DNA of 64,000 bases from JBHOQS01 sp042408875 (GTDB taxonomy: Bacteria; Chloroflexota; UBA11872; JBHOQS01): assembly GCA_042408875.1 (NCBI GenBank), contig JBHOQS010000002.1, positions 124,001 to 188,000 of the forward strand, read 5' to 3'. The notes beneath the pieces are model-generated. The model was not told the DNA's origin and did not search any database. It saw only the letters and a list, made by a program, of their open reading frames with translations. Positions 35,388-44,121 of the stretch are shown here, one piece after another; position 1 is the first letter of the stretch; every line of letters starts with the position of its first letter. The position numbers were made by a program, and so were the translations under genes.

Positions 35388-36097
35388 GCGCGAAGGTCCT
35401 GGTCGTGGACGACGACGTCGATCCTACTGGACGTCGTTTCGTATGTCCTGCGCCACCACCAGTTCGACGTGGTGACTGCCACCGATAGGGTGCAGGCGCT
35501 CGACATGTTCGCGCGCGAGCAGCCCGACCTGGTCGTGCTCGACGTCAATACGCCGGGACTGGACGGCTTCGAAGTGTGCCGGCGTATACGCGCAGTCTCG
35601 GATGTTCTGATCATCATGCTGACCGTGCGCAGCGAGGATGTAGACGTCGTCGGAGCGTTTCGGCTAGGTGCGGACGACTATGCGACGAAGCCGTTTAGCA
35701 CGAGCCAGCTCGTTGCCGTGTCCAGGCCGTGTTGCGGCGCGCCGAACACCGCCGGCCGCCGGCAGCCGCACCCGAGCCTGTGCCTGCCGGCCTGCAACTG
35801 GACCTGGCAACCCACGCGGTCCGGCTGCGTGGCACGACGATCCCGCTGGACGTCATCGAGTACAAAATCCTCGATTATCTGGTGCAGGATGCCGGCCGGC
35901 CGGTCCAGCCCGACGAACTCATCGAGCAGGTCTGGGGGCCTGGCCACGGCAGCCCGGAGTTGTTGCGCATCTACATCCGGCGGCTGCGCGAAAAACTGGA
36001 GGCCGATCCGGATAACCCACGGCTGCTGCGGGCCGAGGTTGGACGTGGCTTTCTGCTTGATCTCTCAGCGCTGGAGGCGCAGAGTAGGGCCGGGTGA
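35384..36097 (+). pseudogene. OmpR/PhoB-type response regulator, frameshifted
   Basis: ATG 35384 overlaps the kinase stop. The receiver starts with KVLVVDDDVD, shifts frame near 35423, continues as VVSYVLRHHQFDVVTATDR, LVVLDVNTPGLDGFEVCRRI (phospho-acceptor Asp) and GADDYATKPFSTSQLVA (Lys), then shifts again near 35718 into VLRRAEHRRPP and the winged helix (IEYKILDYLVQDAGRPV, YIRRLREKLEADPDNP, EVGRGFLLDL). Two frameshifts break it as written, although the key Asp and Lys are intact. Its final TGA overlaps the GTG of the lipid-kinase remnant. Confidence 0.82.
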
Positions 36098-37108
36098 CGC
36101 GTCGAGCGCGTTTCGTGGTCGACCCGATCCATGCGCGTGGCTATTCAGTGGCCTTGCGAGGGGAGGTCATCGCTGTGCTCGACCAGGCAAGCATTCAGCC
36201 GGAAGTGCTGTACACCCGCCCGGACGAGCCGCTGGCGCCGCGCATCGCTGAGGAGGCCAGCAGATACGACCTCTACCTGGTGTGGGGCGCTGATGGCATC
36301 GCTGGTGACATCGCCGCTGGTCTGATTGGCACCGGCGTCCCTCTGGGCATCCTGCCGGCTGGCACATTCAATAACATCGCCTGGGCGCTGGGACTGCCTC
36401 CCAGCCCGCTCGCCGCGGCCCGCCTCGGCGCGGCCACGGGCCATGGACGCGGGCTTTGCGAACGGTCGGGTCTTCCTCGAAGTCGCCGGTGTCGGGTTGG
36501 ACGTAGCAGTCATGCCCTTCGGGGAGCGCCTGAAGGCCCGACGGATCAGGGCCGTGCGCCCAGCGCTGCTCCGCCTGGCCCGCTTCCGCGCCGTAGACGT
36601 GACACTCGATCTCGACTACGCGCGTGGGATCCGCGTGCGCACCCCGCTCGTCGCCATCGCCAACGGCCCCTTCTACGGCGCCGGCTTCGCCGTGGCGCCC
36701 GACGCGCGCTGGGACGACGGCCGCCTGACTGTGCGCGTCTTCGAGGGCGTGACGGTGCCAGCCCAGCTGTGGTATTCCCTGCGGATCGCCCGTCACCGCC
36801 TGCCCACCCGCCCGCGGGGACAGGCGTTTCGGGCGCAGCGCGTGCGCGTGACCGCAGAGCTGCCGCTGGCCGTTCACGCAGACGGCCGCTCGATCGGGAC
36901 CACTCCCATGACCTTCGAGGCGCAGCAAGCCGCCCTTCAGGTGTCGGTGCCCGAACCAGCTACCAGGCTCGCCTCCTCCGTGCACGCCTCGCGCCAGCAC
37001 GCGTGCACGGTGCCCAGAATAGCCTGTACCCCACAGATACCACTTGCGCCAGTGGCGTGTATGGTGTGGATACCTGCCGGGGCGGCGCGCCAAGACCTAT
37101 GCCCGTAA
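36094..37108 (+). pseudogene. Diacylglycerol/lipid kinase (DagK/YegS-like), frameshifted
   Basis: Starts at GTG 36094. The N-terminal half (VLYTRPDEPLAPRIAEEAS, LVWGADGIAGDIAAGL, LGILPAGTFNNIAWALGLP) is in one frame; near 36430-36440 the frame changes to the C-terminal half (DAGFANGRVFLEVAGVGLD, TPLVAIANGPFYGAGFAVAPDARWDDG). The family GGDGT phosphate-binding motif is degraded to GADGI and the opening NPxxG loop is missing. It would have phosphorylated a lipid such as diacylglycerol. The end overlaps the convergent AEC gene by 12 bases. Confidence 0.8.
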
Positions 37109-38020
37109 GAGCACCAGGAGCACAGTGAGCGTGCCGATGCTGGCCAGGGTGCTCAAGAGCACTGTGCTGGTAACGAAGGCCGGGCGCGTGTCGAACTCGA
37201 TGGCCCACAGAGCGGCCGAGACTGCGGTGGGCATGCTCGCCTGAAGGATGGCCACGCTCTGGACCAGGCCGCGCAGGCCCAGGACCTGCGCAGTGGCAAT
37301 GGCGAGGAGCGGCGCCACCCCTAGCCGCAAAGCCGAGGCTGCGGCGGCCCTACGAATGTCTGACAGGCCTTGTACCCGGGCGAGCTGGATGCCTAGGAGC
37401 AGCAGCATAATCGGCACAGCTGCGCCCGCCACCGTCTGCACTGCCTTTTGGACCATCGCTGGTGGGTGCGCGCCAAGCACGTTCACCGTAACCCCGAGCA
37501 CGACCGCATAAGTAATCGGTAGGCGTACCACGCTGCGGACTGCACCGGCCACTCCCAGCCGGCTCTGCGAAGCCAGGAAGACGGCGAGCGTGTTCCCGAG
37601 CATTCCCTGCACAGCGAAGAAGATCACGGCGATGTCCAGACCGGTGTTGCCGAAGGCGAACTGCGCCAGCGGGAGCCCGAAGTTCCCGGAGTTCGTGAAG
37701 AGGGTGCAGAGCAGATAGGCGTTGCGCGTGCTGCGGTCCCAGCGGCAGGCGAGCGCCGGCGCCAGCGTGAGCCCGCCGAGCACTAGCATCTGCACCACGA
37801 CGAAGAGCGCGATGCGGCCGATCTCCTGCCGTGGTAGCGTGCTTGACGAGAGTGAGCTAAACGTGATCGCTGGCGAGAGGAGGTACACCGCAAGTGCGGA
37901 GAGCGAGCGCAGGTCAACGGCGCGCCGGCGGCCGAACACGTAGCCCGCCGCGGCGATGAGCAGCACCGGCGCGACGACCTCCACCAGGACTGAGACGGCA
38001 TGAACCACGGCCTGAGCCAT
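37097..38020 (-). CDS. AEC family (auxin efflux carrier) permease
   Basis: 307 residues with about ten hydrophobic segments. The pattern fits the AEC family: VAPVLLIAAAGYVFGRR, LAVYLLSPAITFSSL, CTLFTNSGNFGLPLAQFAFG, AGAAVPIMLLLLGIQLA and LQASMPTAVSAALWAIEF. In bacteria these carry malonate, malate or other organic acids. It begins nine bases after the DUF4340 stop, so it is probably the last gene of the Gld-type ABC operon, although the functional link is unclear. Confidence 0.88.
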   Translation of the reverse strand: MAQAVVHAVSVLVEVVAPVLLIAAAGYVFGRRRAVDLRSLSALAVYLLSPAITFSSLSSSTLPRQEIGRIALFVVVQMLVLGGLTLAPALACRWDRSTRNAYLLCTLFTNSGNFGLPLAQFAFGNTGLDIAVIFFAVQGMLGNTLAVFLASQSRLGVAGAVRSVVRLPITYAVVLGVTVNVLGAHPPAMVQKAVQTVAGAAVPIMLLLLGIQLARVQGLSDIRRAAAASALRLGVAPLLAIATAQVLGLRGLVQSVAILQASMPTAVSAALWAIEFDTRPAFVTSTVLLSTLASIGTLTVLLVLLRA

Positions 38021-38028
38021 GCGGCGGA

Positions 38029-38628
38029 TCAGCTCACTGCAGCCGCATCGCGCAGCAGCTCCACTGCCGCGCGGGTCAGGCTGTCCACCGACGTGCGGGA
38101 GGCCAGCACCACATCCTTCCTGTCGTTCCGGCGGACATAATACGAGAAGCCGCTCGGGTTCAGCTTGCCCACGGCGATGCTGAGCTCCTGCCGGCCGGCG
38201 CGCACGCTCGCCTCGAACGAGGGCGAGTCCAGGCCGTAACTGGGGTCCACGCTGAGCTCCGGCAGCACCACGCGCTCCGAGCGCAGCTCGAGCAGCCGGT
38301 CGAGCACCAGCGAGACCTTGCCCGGCACATCAGGCGTCTCAGGCGTGGGCGTGACCGTCACACCCGCTGGCAGGGTAGGCGTCGGGGTCGGCGGTGGGAG
38401 CTGTCCCTGCCGCTCGACCACCTTCCAGGCGCCCCCGTCACGCTCGAACACTGCGCTGGCGCCCTGGTACTTGACCTGCAACCACGTCACGTCGGTCTTT
38501 TTGAAGGTCATCAGCGGCTGGGGTCCTTCCCGAGGAGGCGGGGGTGGCTTGCGTCCCTCGGTGACATACACGGCGCCCAGCAACACCAGGAAGATCACTA
38601 CGAGGATGATGGTTGTGCGGGTGTTCAT
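38029..38628 (-). CDS. DUF4340 membrane-anchored protein
   Basis: 199 residues. An N-terminal membrane anchor (TTIILVVIFLVLLGAVYVTEG) and a Pro-rich linker (PPTPTPTLP) precede an extracytoplasmic domain with LLELRSERVVLPE, YGLDSPSFEASVRAG and SYYVRRNDRKDVVLAS, the DUF4340 pattern. DUF4340 genes regularly follow GldG-like genes in ABC operons. Here it is fourth after ATPase, permease and GldG. The protein is shorter than many relatives and may hold one repeat of the domain. Confidence 0.82.
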   Translation of the reverse strand: MNTRTTIILVVIFLVLLGAVYVTEGRKPPPPPREGPQPLMTFKKTDVTWLQVKYQGASAVFERDGGAWKVVERQGQLPPPTPTPTLPAGVTVTPTPETPDVPGKVSLVLDRLLELRSERVVLPELSVDPSYGLDSPSFEASVRAGRQELSIAVGKLNPSGFSYYVRRNDRKDVVLASRTSVDSLTRAAVELLRDAAAVS

Positions 38629-38722
38629 CTCCTCTGTTCAGCCAAGCCTCCAGCATGGTGTGCCGCGCTGCTTGCTGCCACTGTCATCTCATGCCTCGGC
38701 AGCTCGATCCTCTCATCCCCTC

Positions 38723-40309
38723 TCAACGGCGTTGCAGCGCCCTCACCAGGGCCAGCAGCAGCATGGTGCCGGGCATGAGCACCACTGTCAGCAGCAAGAT
38801 AGTCGTCTGATCCGCGGCAGTGAGGTTTAAGAGCTCCCGCGAGGGCGAGCGCGCGCGGATCGAGATCAACGACTCCTCCTCAGCGAGCCAGTTCACGCTG
38901 TTCATGAGGAGGTCCTGGTCTCCGCTCTGCTGGAGCAGGATATTGCTGGCGAAGTCGGCGTCGCCAATGACGACCAGGCGCGTACTGGTCGATTTCTTCC
39001 CTTCTCCAGATGCCTGTGCCGTGCCGGGGTTCGACGACGCGACCGGCTGCTCCTCGCCCTTGAAGACAGCGACGGCTACCGTGGCCGGGCCACGTTTGTC
39101 CTGGGTCTCATCAAGCTGGCCGCCCGGGCTCACCTTGATCCAGCTGCGCGGCGTCGATTGCAACAGTCGGGTCACACTCACGCCCTCCGGCTGCTGTTCA
39201 GCCACCTCCAGCGGGCGTACGCCGGCCAGCACGACGGGGATCAAGTTGTTGGTGATCCGGTGTGCACCGACGCGCGCGCTGCCGCCGATGTAGAGTGAGA
39301 CGGGATCGCCAAAGAACGTCGCCTGCGGGTCGGTCTCGACGACGAAGCCGTCGCCCAGCTTAATCCCATACTCGCTCAGGATATCGTTCAGCCCGGTCTC
39401 GATGCCGGGCTCGACCATCAACAGGAGCTTCCCGCCGTTTTGGAGGTAGGTCCTGAGCACGCTCAGCTCACGCTCACCCAGCGGCTGGCGTGGCGACGGC
39501 ATGACCAGCAGCGCCGCGTCGTCAGGGATGGCCGTCACAGCAGGCAGCTGGAGCTTCTCGACGGTATAGTTCTCCTTGCGCATCAGATCGGCGGCGCCCG
39601 AGAACCCTGCCCGGTCCATGTCATCCATCGCGCGCTCGCCGTGGCCTTCGACGAAGTAGATCTTCTTGCTGATGCCGCGGGTCAGCTTCAGGATAGCGCT
39701 CGTATACTCTTGCTCGGTCGCAATCGAGGCCGTCTCCCGCCGGTCCCCCAGCTCAAACACGGTCGTGCCAGAAATGCGGATGTTGTACCGATCGGCGAGG
39801 CCTGGCTGGCGGTCCGGGTCGATGAACTCGACTTTGATATGAGAGGATGCCCGCTGGTACTCCTTCAGCAAGTCCCGGGCGTCGCGTTCGAGCGGGTCAC
39901 CGCCGACGTAGAAGGCCCGCACCTGGATGTCTTTATCCAGGCCGCGCAGGATCTCGCGCGTCTGGGGCGAGAGCGTGTACGCCTTCTCGCGGGTGAGGTC
40001 CCAGCGCCAGTTGTAGCGATACGACAGCCAGTTGAGAATGACGACGATGCCGATGAAGGCCAACGTCATCACCACGGTGTTTGCCCCCGCGCGGGCGGTG
40101 CGCGTCCGCGCGAAGGCGCCGAGATCCTCTAGATATCCATAGAGGTACAGCACCAGCAGGATACCGCCAGCGCCGACCAGCACCCGCTGCGGCCAGTCGA
40201 AAGCGCGCGTGACGGTGTACCAGCCGACTCCGGCGAGCACCAGTATGGCGCCTAGCACACCGGCGCCGAGCGCAATGTGTCGGATGAGCTGTTTGGTGCG
40301 ATCGTTCAT
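38723..40309 (-). CDS. GldG-like ABC transporter auxiliary protein
   Basis: 528 residues. Two N-terminal membrane segments (IALGAGVLGAILVLAGVGWYTV and the one at about 80-98) and one at the C-terminus (TTILLLTVVLMPGTMLLLALV) flank a large extracytoplasmic domain with LTREKAYTLSPQTREILRGL, DLLKEYQRASSHIKVEFIDPD, YFVEGHGERAMDD and GDADFASN, the GldG/ABC_transp_aux pattern. In gliding bacteria GldA-F-G form an ABC transporter; here the role is unknown. The neighbours are the matching permease and DUF4340 genes. Confidence 0.87.
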   Translation of the reverse strand: MNDRTKQLIRHIALGAGVLGAILVLAGVGWYTVTRAFDWPQRVLVGAGGILLVLYLYGYLEDLGAFARTRTARAGANTVVMTLAFIGIVVILNWLSYRYNWRWDLTREKAYTLSPQTREILRGLDKDIQVRAFYVGGDPLERDARDLLKEYQRASSHIKVEFIDPDRQPGLADRYNIRISGTTVFELGDRRETASIATEQEYTSAILKLTRGISKKIYFVEGHGERAMDDMDRAGFSGAADLMRKENYTVEKLQLPAVTAIPDDAALLVMPSPRQPLGERELSVLRTYLQNGGKLLLMVEPGIETGLNDILSEYGIKLGDGFVVETDPQATFFGDPVSLYIGGSARVGAHRITNNLIPVVLAGVRPLEVAEQQPEGVSVTRLLQSTPRSWIKVSPGGQLDETQDKRGPATVAVAVFKGEEQPVASSNPGTAQASGEGKKSTSTRLVVIGDADFASNILLQQSGDQDLLMNSVNWLAEEESLISIRARSPSRELLNLTAADQTTILLLTVVLMPGTMLLLALVRALQRR

Positions 40310-40354
40310 AGTACGTGCATCGTACGTGGCCGTTTGCGTTGTGCAGGAACGGCT

Positions 40355-41068
40355 CTACTTCCAGCGCGCGCTCTCCACCGAGCGCACGGTGAGGAAGAGG
40401 CTGATGGCGATAAAGCTGGCGAAATACACCAGATCACGCGTATCGATCACGCCCTTCACGGGATCGTCCAGATGGCGCACCAGCGACAGGTACGTGAGCA
40501 CCGTGCCAACCGGCCCGGTGGCGAGAGCACTCGCGGCCGCGTCCACGATCCACAGCACGAGCAGCAGGCCGAAGGCAAACACTGCCGCGACCACCTGGCT
40601 GCGCGCCAGCGAGGAGGCGAAGAGCCCTAAGGCCAGAAAGCACGCCCCCATCAGCGCCACACCCAGATAGCCGCTCAAGATGGGCCCGAGCTCCGGCCGG
40701 CCGTAGAGCATCACGATCAGCGCATAGAGGAGTGTGAAGCCGATCATCACCAGGTAGAGCATGAACGCGGCCAGGAACTTCCCGATCACCACCTGGGTGT
40801 CGGTGATCGGATAGGTCATCAGCAGCTCGATGGTGCCGCTGCCGCGCTCTTCGGCGAAGAGTCGCATGGTGATCACTGGCACGATGATCAGTAGAATCAC
40901 TGAGAGGTTGGGCAGGAAACTCCGTAGCGATGCCTCACGCAGAAAGAACAGCCCCAGCGAGAAGAAGATTCCGCTCACGCACAGGAAAACGGCAATGACC
41001 ACGTATGCCAGCGGGGAGGCAAAGTACGTGGTCAGCTCCTTCTGCATGACGGCAAGCGTGCCCCTCAT
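40355..41068 (-). CDS. ABC transporter permease (GldF/ABC-2 type)
   Basis: 237 residues, six membrane segments. The start TLAVMQKELTTYFASPLAYVV and LFAEERGSGTIELLMTYPI are the ABC-2/GldF signature. The ATG overlaps the ATPase stop (ATGA), so the two subunits are co-translated. With the ATPase it would move an unknown substrate, likely together with the GldG-like protein downstream. Confidence 0.88.
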   Translation of the reverse strand: MRGTLAVMQKELTTYFASPLAYVVIAVFLCVSGIFFSLGLFFLREASLRSFLPNLSVILLIIVPVITMRLFAEERGSGTIELLMTYPITDTQVVIGKFLAAFMLYLVMIGFTLLYALIVMLYGRPELGPILSGYLGVALMGACFLALGLFASSLARSQVVAAVFAFGLLLVLWIVDAAASALATGPVGTVLTYLSLVRHLDDPVKGVIDTRDLVYFASFIAISLFLTVRSVESARWK

Positions 41069-42051
41069 CGTCCCGCAACTCCCTCCCGAACACGGGCTGG
41101 CTCCTCCCGCACAGGCTCGTCGGTAGTGGTCAGCCGCACGAAGATCTCCTCCAGGCTCATCGCCTCGCGATGCAGCTCGAGCAAGCCCCAGCCGTTGCCG
41201 ACCACGACCTGGGCCACCCGCTCACGCACATCCGAGCCGACCTTGCTATCGAGCGCGAAGGCGTGCACAGTGTTGGTCACGCGGCCGCCATCGTGCACCG
41301 CAAGCACGCCGGGGAGGCTCTCAAGCGCACGCCGCACCTGGTCGGCCGGGCCGCGCACGTGGACAGTGATCCGCTCCGAGCCAGCCAGCCGCCGCGCCAG
41401 TCCCTCGGGCGTGTCCTCGGCTACCACGGTTCCATCGCTGATGATCACCACCCGCTGGCAGGTCATACTTACTTCCGGCAGGATGTGGGTGCTCAAGATC
41501 ACCGTGTGCTCACTGGCGAGCTCTTTGATGAGCTGCCGCACCTCGATCACCTGCCGCGGGTCCAGGCCGCTGGTCGGCTCGTCGAGGATCAGCACCGGCG
41601 GGTTGCCCACCAGTGCCTGCGCCAGCCCAACGCGCTGACGGTAGCCCTTGGAGAGCTTGCCGATCAGGCTGTCGGCGCGGTCGAGCACGTTCACGCGATC
41701 CATGATCGCGTCGACATGCTGGTCTCGCTCGCGGCCATCCACGCCCTTGACCTTCGCCACAAACTCCAGGTACTGCCGCACGGTCAGGTCGTGATAGAGC
41801 GGCACGTTCTCCGGCAGGTAGCCAATGCGCCGCCGCACCTCCAGCGACTGCTCTAGCACATCATAACCTGCCACCCTCGCCGTCCCGCTGGTGGGCGGCA
41901 TGTAGGCCGTGAGAATGCGCATCGTGGTGGTCTTGCCGGCCGCGTTCGGACCCAGCAAGCCAAGGATTTCCCCTTTCTCCACCCTGAAGGTAACATTGTG
42001 GATGGCCAGCTTGGGGCCGTAGTACTTAGTCAGCTCGCGAGCTTCAATCAT
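41065..42051 (-). CDS. ABC transporter ATP-binding protein (GldA-like)
   Basis: 328 residues from ATG 42051; a TTG two codons upstream is less likely. Walker A is GPNAAGKTTTM, the signature is LSKGYRQRVGLAQAL, Walker B is VLILDEPTSGLDP and the H-loop is in STHILPE. The C-terminal 90 residues form the extra domain of ABC-2 type exporters. It is first in the operon ATPase-permease-GldG-DUF4340-AEC. The start codon lies inside a 17-bp tandem repeat (42049-42082), and no Shine-Dalgarno is seen. Confidence 0.92.
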   Translation of the reverse strand: MIEARELTKYYGPKLAIHNVTFRVEKGEILGLLGPNAAGKTTTMRILTAYMPPTSGTARVAGYDVLEQSLEVRRRIGYLPENVPLYHDLTVRQYLEFVAKVKGVDGRERDQHVDAIMDRVNVLDRADSLIGKLSKGYRQRVGLAQALVGNPPVLILDEPTSGLDPRQVIEVRQLIKELASEHTVILSTHILPEVSMTCQRVVIISDGTVVAEDTPEGLARRLAGSERITVHVRGPADQVRRALESLPGVLAVHDGGRVTNTVHAFALDSKVGSDVRERVAQVVVGNGWGLLELHREAMSLEEIFVRLTTTDEPVREEPARVREGVAGR

Positions 42052-42082
42052 AGGCAACCGTCATACATAGGCAACCATCATA
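42049..42082. repeat. 17-bp tandem repeat covering the ABC ATPase start codon
   Basis: CATAGGCAACCGTCATA (42049-42065) and CATAGGCAACCATCATA (42066-42082) differ at one base. The first CAT is the complement of the ATPase start codon; the second copy supplies an ATG 17 bases upstream, in a different frame. Confidence 0.9.
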
Positions 42083-42083
42083 A

Positions 42084-42162
42084 CCTCACCACCAGCCCCT
42101 CTCCGCCTGTGGAGAAGGGAGAAGGCATGCCCTCCCTGCAGGCAGGGAGGGCCGGGGTGGGG
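42084..42162. repeat. REP/MITE-like palindromic element
   Basis: About 79 bases bounded by imperfect inverted ends (CCTCACCACCAGCCC against GGGCCGGGGTGGGG) with two inner hairpins: CCCCTCTCC/GGAGAAGGG and the near-perfect CCCTCCCTG-CAGG-CAGGGAGGG (42130-42151). It lies between lepA and the ABC operon. The left part is shared with 63862-63901. Confidence 0.7.
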
Positions 42163-42167
42163 TCCCT

Positions 42168-43991
42168 TCACTCCAGCTTCAGCAGAGCCATGAAGGCCTC
42201 TTGCGGGATCTCGACCTGGCCGAGGCGCTTCATGCGCTGCTTGCCCTCTTTCTGCTTCTCCAAGAGCTTGCGCTTGCGCGTTACATCACCGCCGTAACAC
42301 TTCGCCAGCACGTCCTTGCGCAGCGCCCGAATGGTCTCGCGGGCGATCACACGCCCGTTCACCGCCGCCTGGACCGGCACCTCGAAGAGCTGCCGCGGGA
42401 TGAGCTCGCGCAGCCGCTGCACCAGGTCCCGGCCGACCGAATAGGCGCTGTCCCGGTGCACGATTAGCGAGAGCGCATCCACCGGCTGGCCATGCACCAG
42501 CACCTCTAGCTTGACCAGATCGCCTGGGCGGTATTCGGCGAACTGGTAGTCCAGCGAAGCGTACCCCTGGCTGCGCGACTTGAGCTGGTCATAGAAATCG
42601 ACCAGGATCTCGGCGAGCGGCACATCGTACTGGAGCAGCACGCGCTGCTCGTCAATGTACTCCATCTTTGTGAAGACGCCGCGGCGGCTCGTCACCAGCT
42701 CCATCATCGCTCCAATATAGGACGCAGGCGTGATGATGGAGATGTGCATCCACGGCTCTTCAATGCGCTGGATGCGATCCGGTGGCGGCAGGTCCGCCGG
42801 GTTTTCGACCACGACCATCTCGCCCGTCTTGAGATAGACCTGGTACTCGACGCTGGGCACCGTAGCGATGAGCGATAGGCCGTACTCTCGCTCCAGCCGC
42901 TCGCGCACGATCTCCATGTGTAGGAGGCCCAGGAAGCCACACCGGAAGCCAAATCCCAGCGCGGCCGAGGTCTCCGGCTCGTATACGAGCGAGGCATCGT
43001 TGAGCTTAAGCTTCTCCAGGGCATCCCGCAGCGCCGGGTAGTCTCCGGTATCGACCGGATAGAGCCCGGCGAACACCATCGGCTTGGCCGGCCGGTAGCC
43101 GGGCAGCGCCTCCTCGGCCGGCACGTCCAGGCGGGTGATCGTATCACCCACCTGGCAATCACGCACGTTCTTCAGGCCGGTCGCGATATAGCCTACCTCG
43201 CCGGCAGCCAGCGACGGCACCGGGGTAAGCTGCGGCCGGAACACGCCCACCTCCAGCGCCTCGGCGGTGGTGCGGGTCTCCATCATCAACAGGCGGTCGC
43301 CAGTGGAGAGCGTGCCGTCCACCACGCGCACGTAGGCCACTACGCCCTTATACGGATCGTAGTGCGAGTCGAAGATGAGCGCGCGTGGCGGGCGATGGCG
43401 CAGGCCACCCGGAGGGGGGATGCGCCGCACGATCGCCTCGAGGATCTCGGGCACGCCGGTGCCGTCCTTGGCTGAGGCCAGGATGGCCTCTTCGCGTGGC
43501 AGGCCGATAGCCTCCTCGAGCTCGCGCAACACCATCTCCGGCTGCGCGTTCGGCAGGTCGATCTTATTGACCACCGGAATGATATGCAGATCGTGCTCCA
43601 GGGCCAGGTAGACGTTCGCCAGGGTCTGCGCCTCAATGCCCTGAGCCGCGTCGATGACCAGCAGGGCGCCCTCGCAGGCCGCCATGGCGCGCGAGACCTC
43701 GTAGGTAAAATCCACGTGCCCCGGCGTGTCGATGAGGTTGAGCTGGTACGTGCGGCCGTCGCGGGCGGTATACTGCATGCGGACGGCCTTGGCCTTGATG
43801 GTGATGCCCTTCTCACGCTCGAGCTCCATCTGGTCAAGCACCTGGGCCACCATCTGCCGGGGCGCTAGCGTGTTGGTTAGCTCGAGCAGCCGGTCGGCAA
43901 GCGTAGACTTCCCGTGGTCGATATGGGCGATGATACAGAAGTTGCGGATCAGCTCCTGCGGCGTGTGCGCTGGGATCGGCGTCTCAGTCAT
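42168..43991 (-). CDS. lepA: Elongation factor 4
   Basis: 607 residues from ATG 43991 (the open frame continues to 44030). GTPase domain: IAHIDHGKSTLADRLLE, EREKGITIKA, DTPGHVDFTYEVSRAMA and NKIDLP. Then the EF-G-like domains II, III and V, and the LepA-specific C-terminal domain (ALSLIVHRDSAYSVGRDL, VPVQAAVNGRVIARETI, GDVTRKRKLLEKQKEGKQRM). LepA back-translocates or remodels stalled ribosomes. The gene is on its own; the start lacks a strong Shine-Dalgarno. Confidence 0.97.
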   Translation of the reverse strand: MTETPIPAHTPQELIRNFCIIAHIDHGKSTLADRLLELTNTLAPRQMVAQVLDQMELEREKGITIKAKAVRMQYTARDGRTYQLNLIDTPGHVDFTYEVSRAMAACEGALLVIDAAQGIEAQTLANVYLALEHDLHIIPVVNKIDLPNAQPEMVLRELEEAIGLPREEAILASAKDGTGVPEILEAIVRRIPPPGGLRHRPPRALIFDSHYDPYKGVVAYVRVVDGTLSTGDRLLMMETRTTAEALEVGVFRPQLTPVPSLAAGEVGYIATGLKNVRDCQVGDTITRLDVPAEEALPGYRPAKPMVFAGLYPVDTGDYPALRDALEKLKLNDASLVYEPETSAALGFGFRCGFLGLLHMEIVRERLEREYGLSLIATVPSVEYQVYLKTGEMVVVENPADLPPPDRIQRIEEPWMHISIITPASYIGAMMELVTSRRGVFTKMEYIDEQRVLLQYDVPLAEILVDFYDQLKSRSQGYASLDYQFAEYRPGDLVKLEVLVHGQPVDALSLIVHRDSAYSVGRDLVQRLRELIPRQLFEVPVQAAVNGRVIARETIRALRKDVLAKCYGGDVTRKRKLLEKQKEGKQRMKRLGQVEIPQEAFMALLKLE

Positions 43992-44121
43992 CAAGCAACC
44001 GGTGTCGACTCGACAAGCGCTTCTAGACAATCGCTTCTAAGTATAGCGCGAGTCGGTGGCTCTGGTAGGGAGTGCCGTATGGGAGGACGGACCGCTCTCC
44101 CCGCCAATGGTACCTCCCGAA

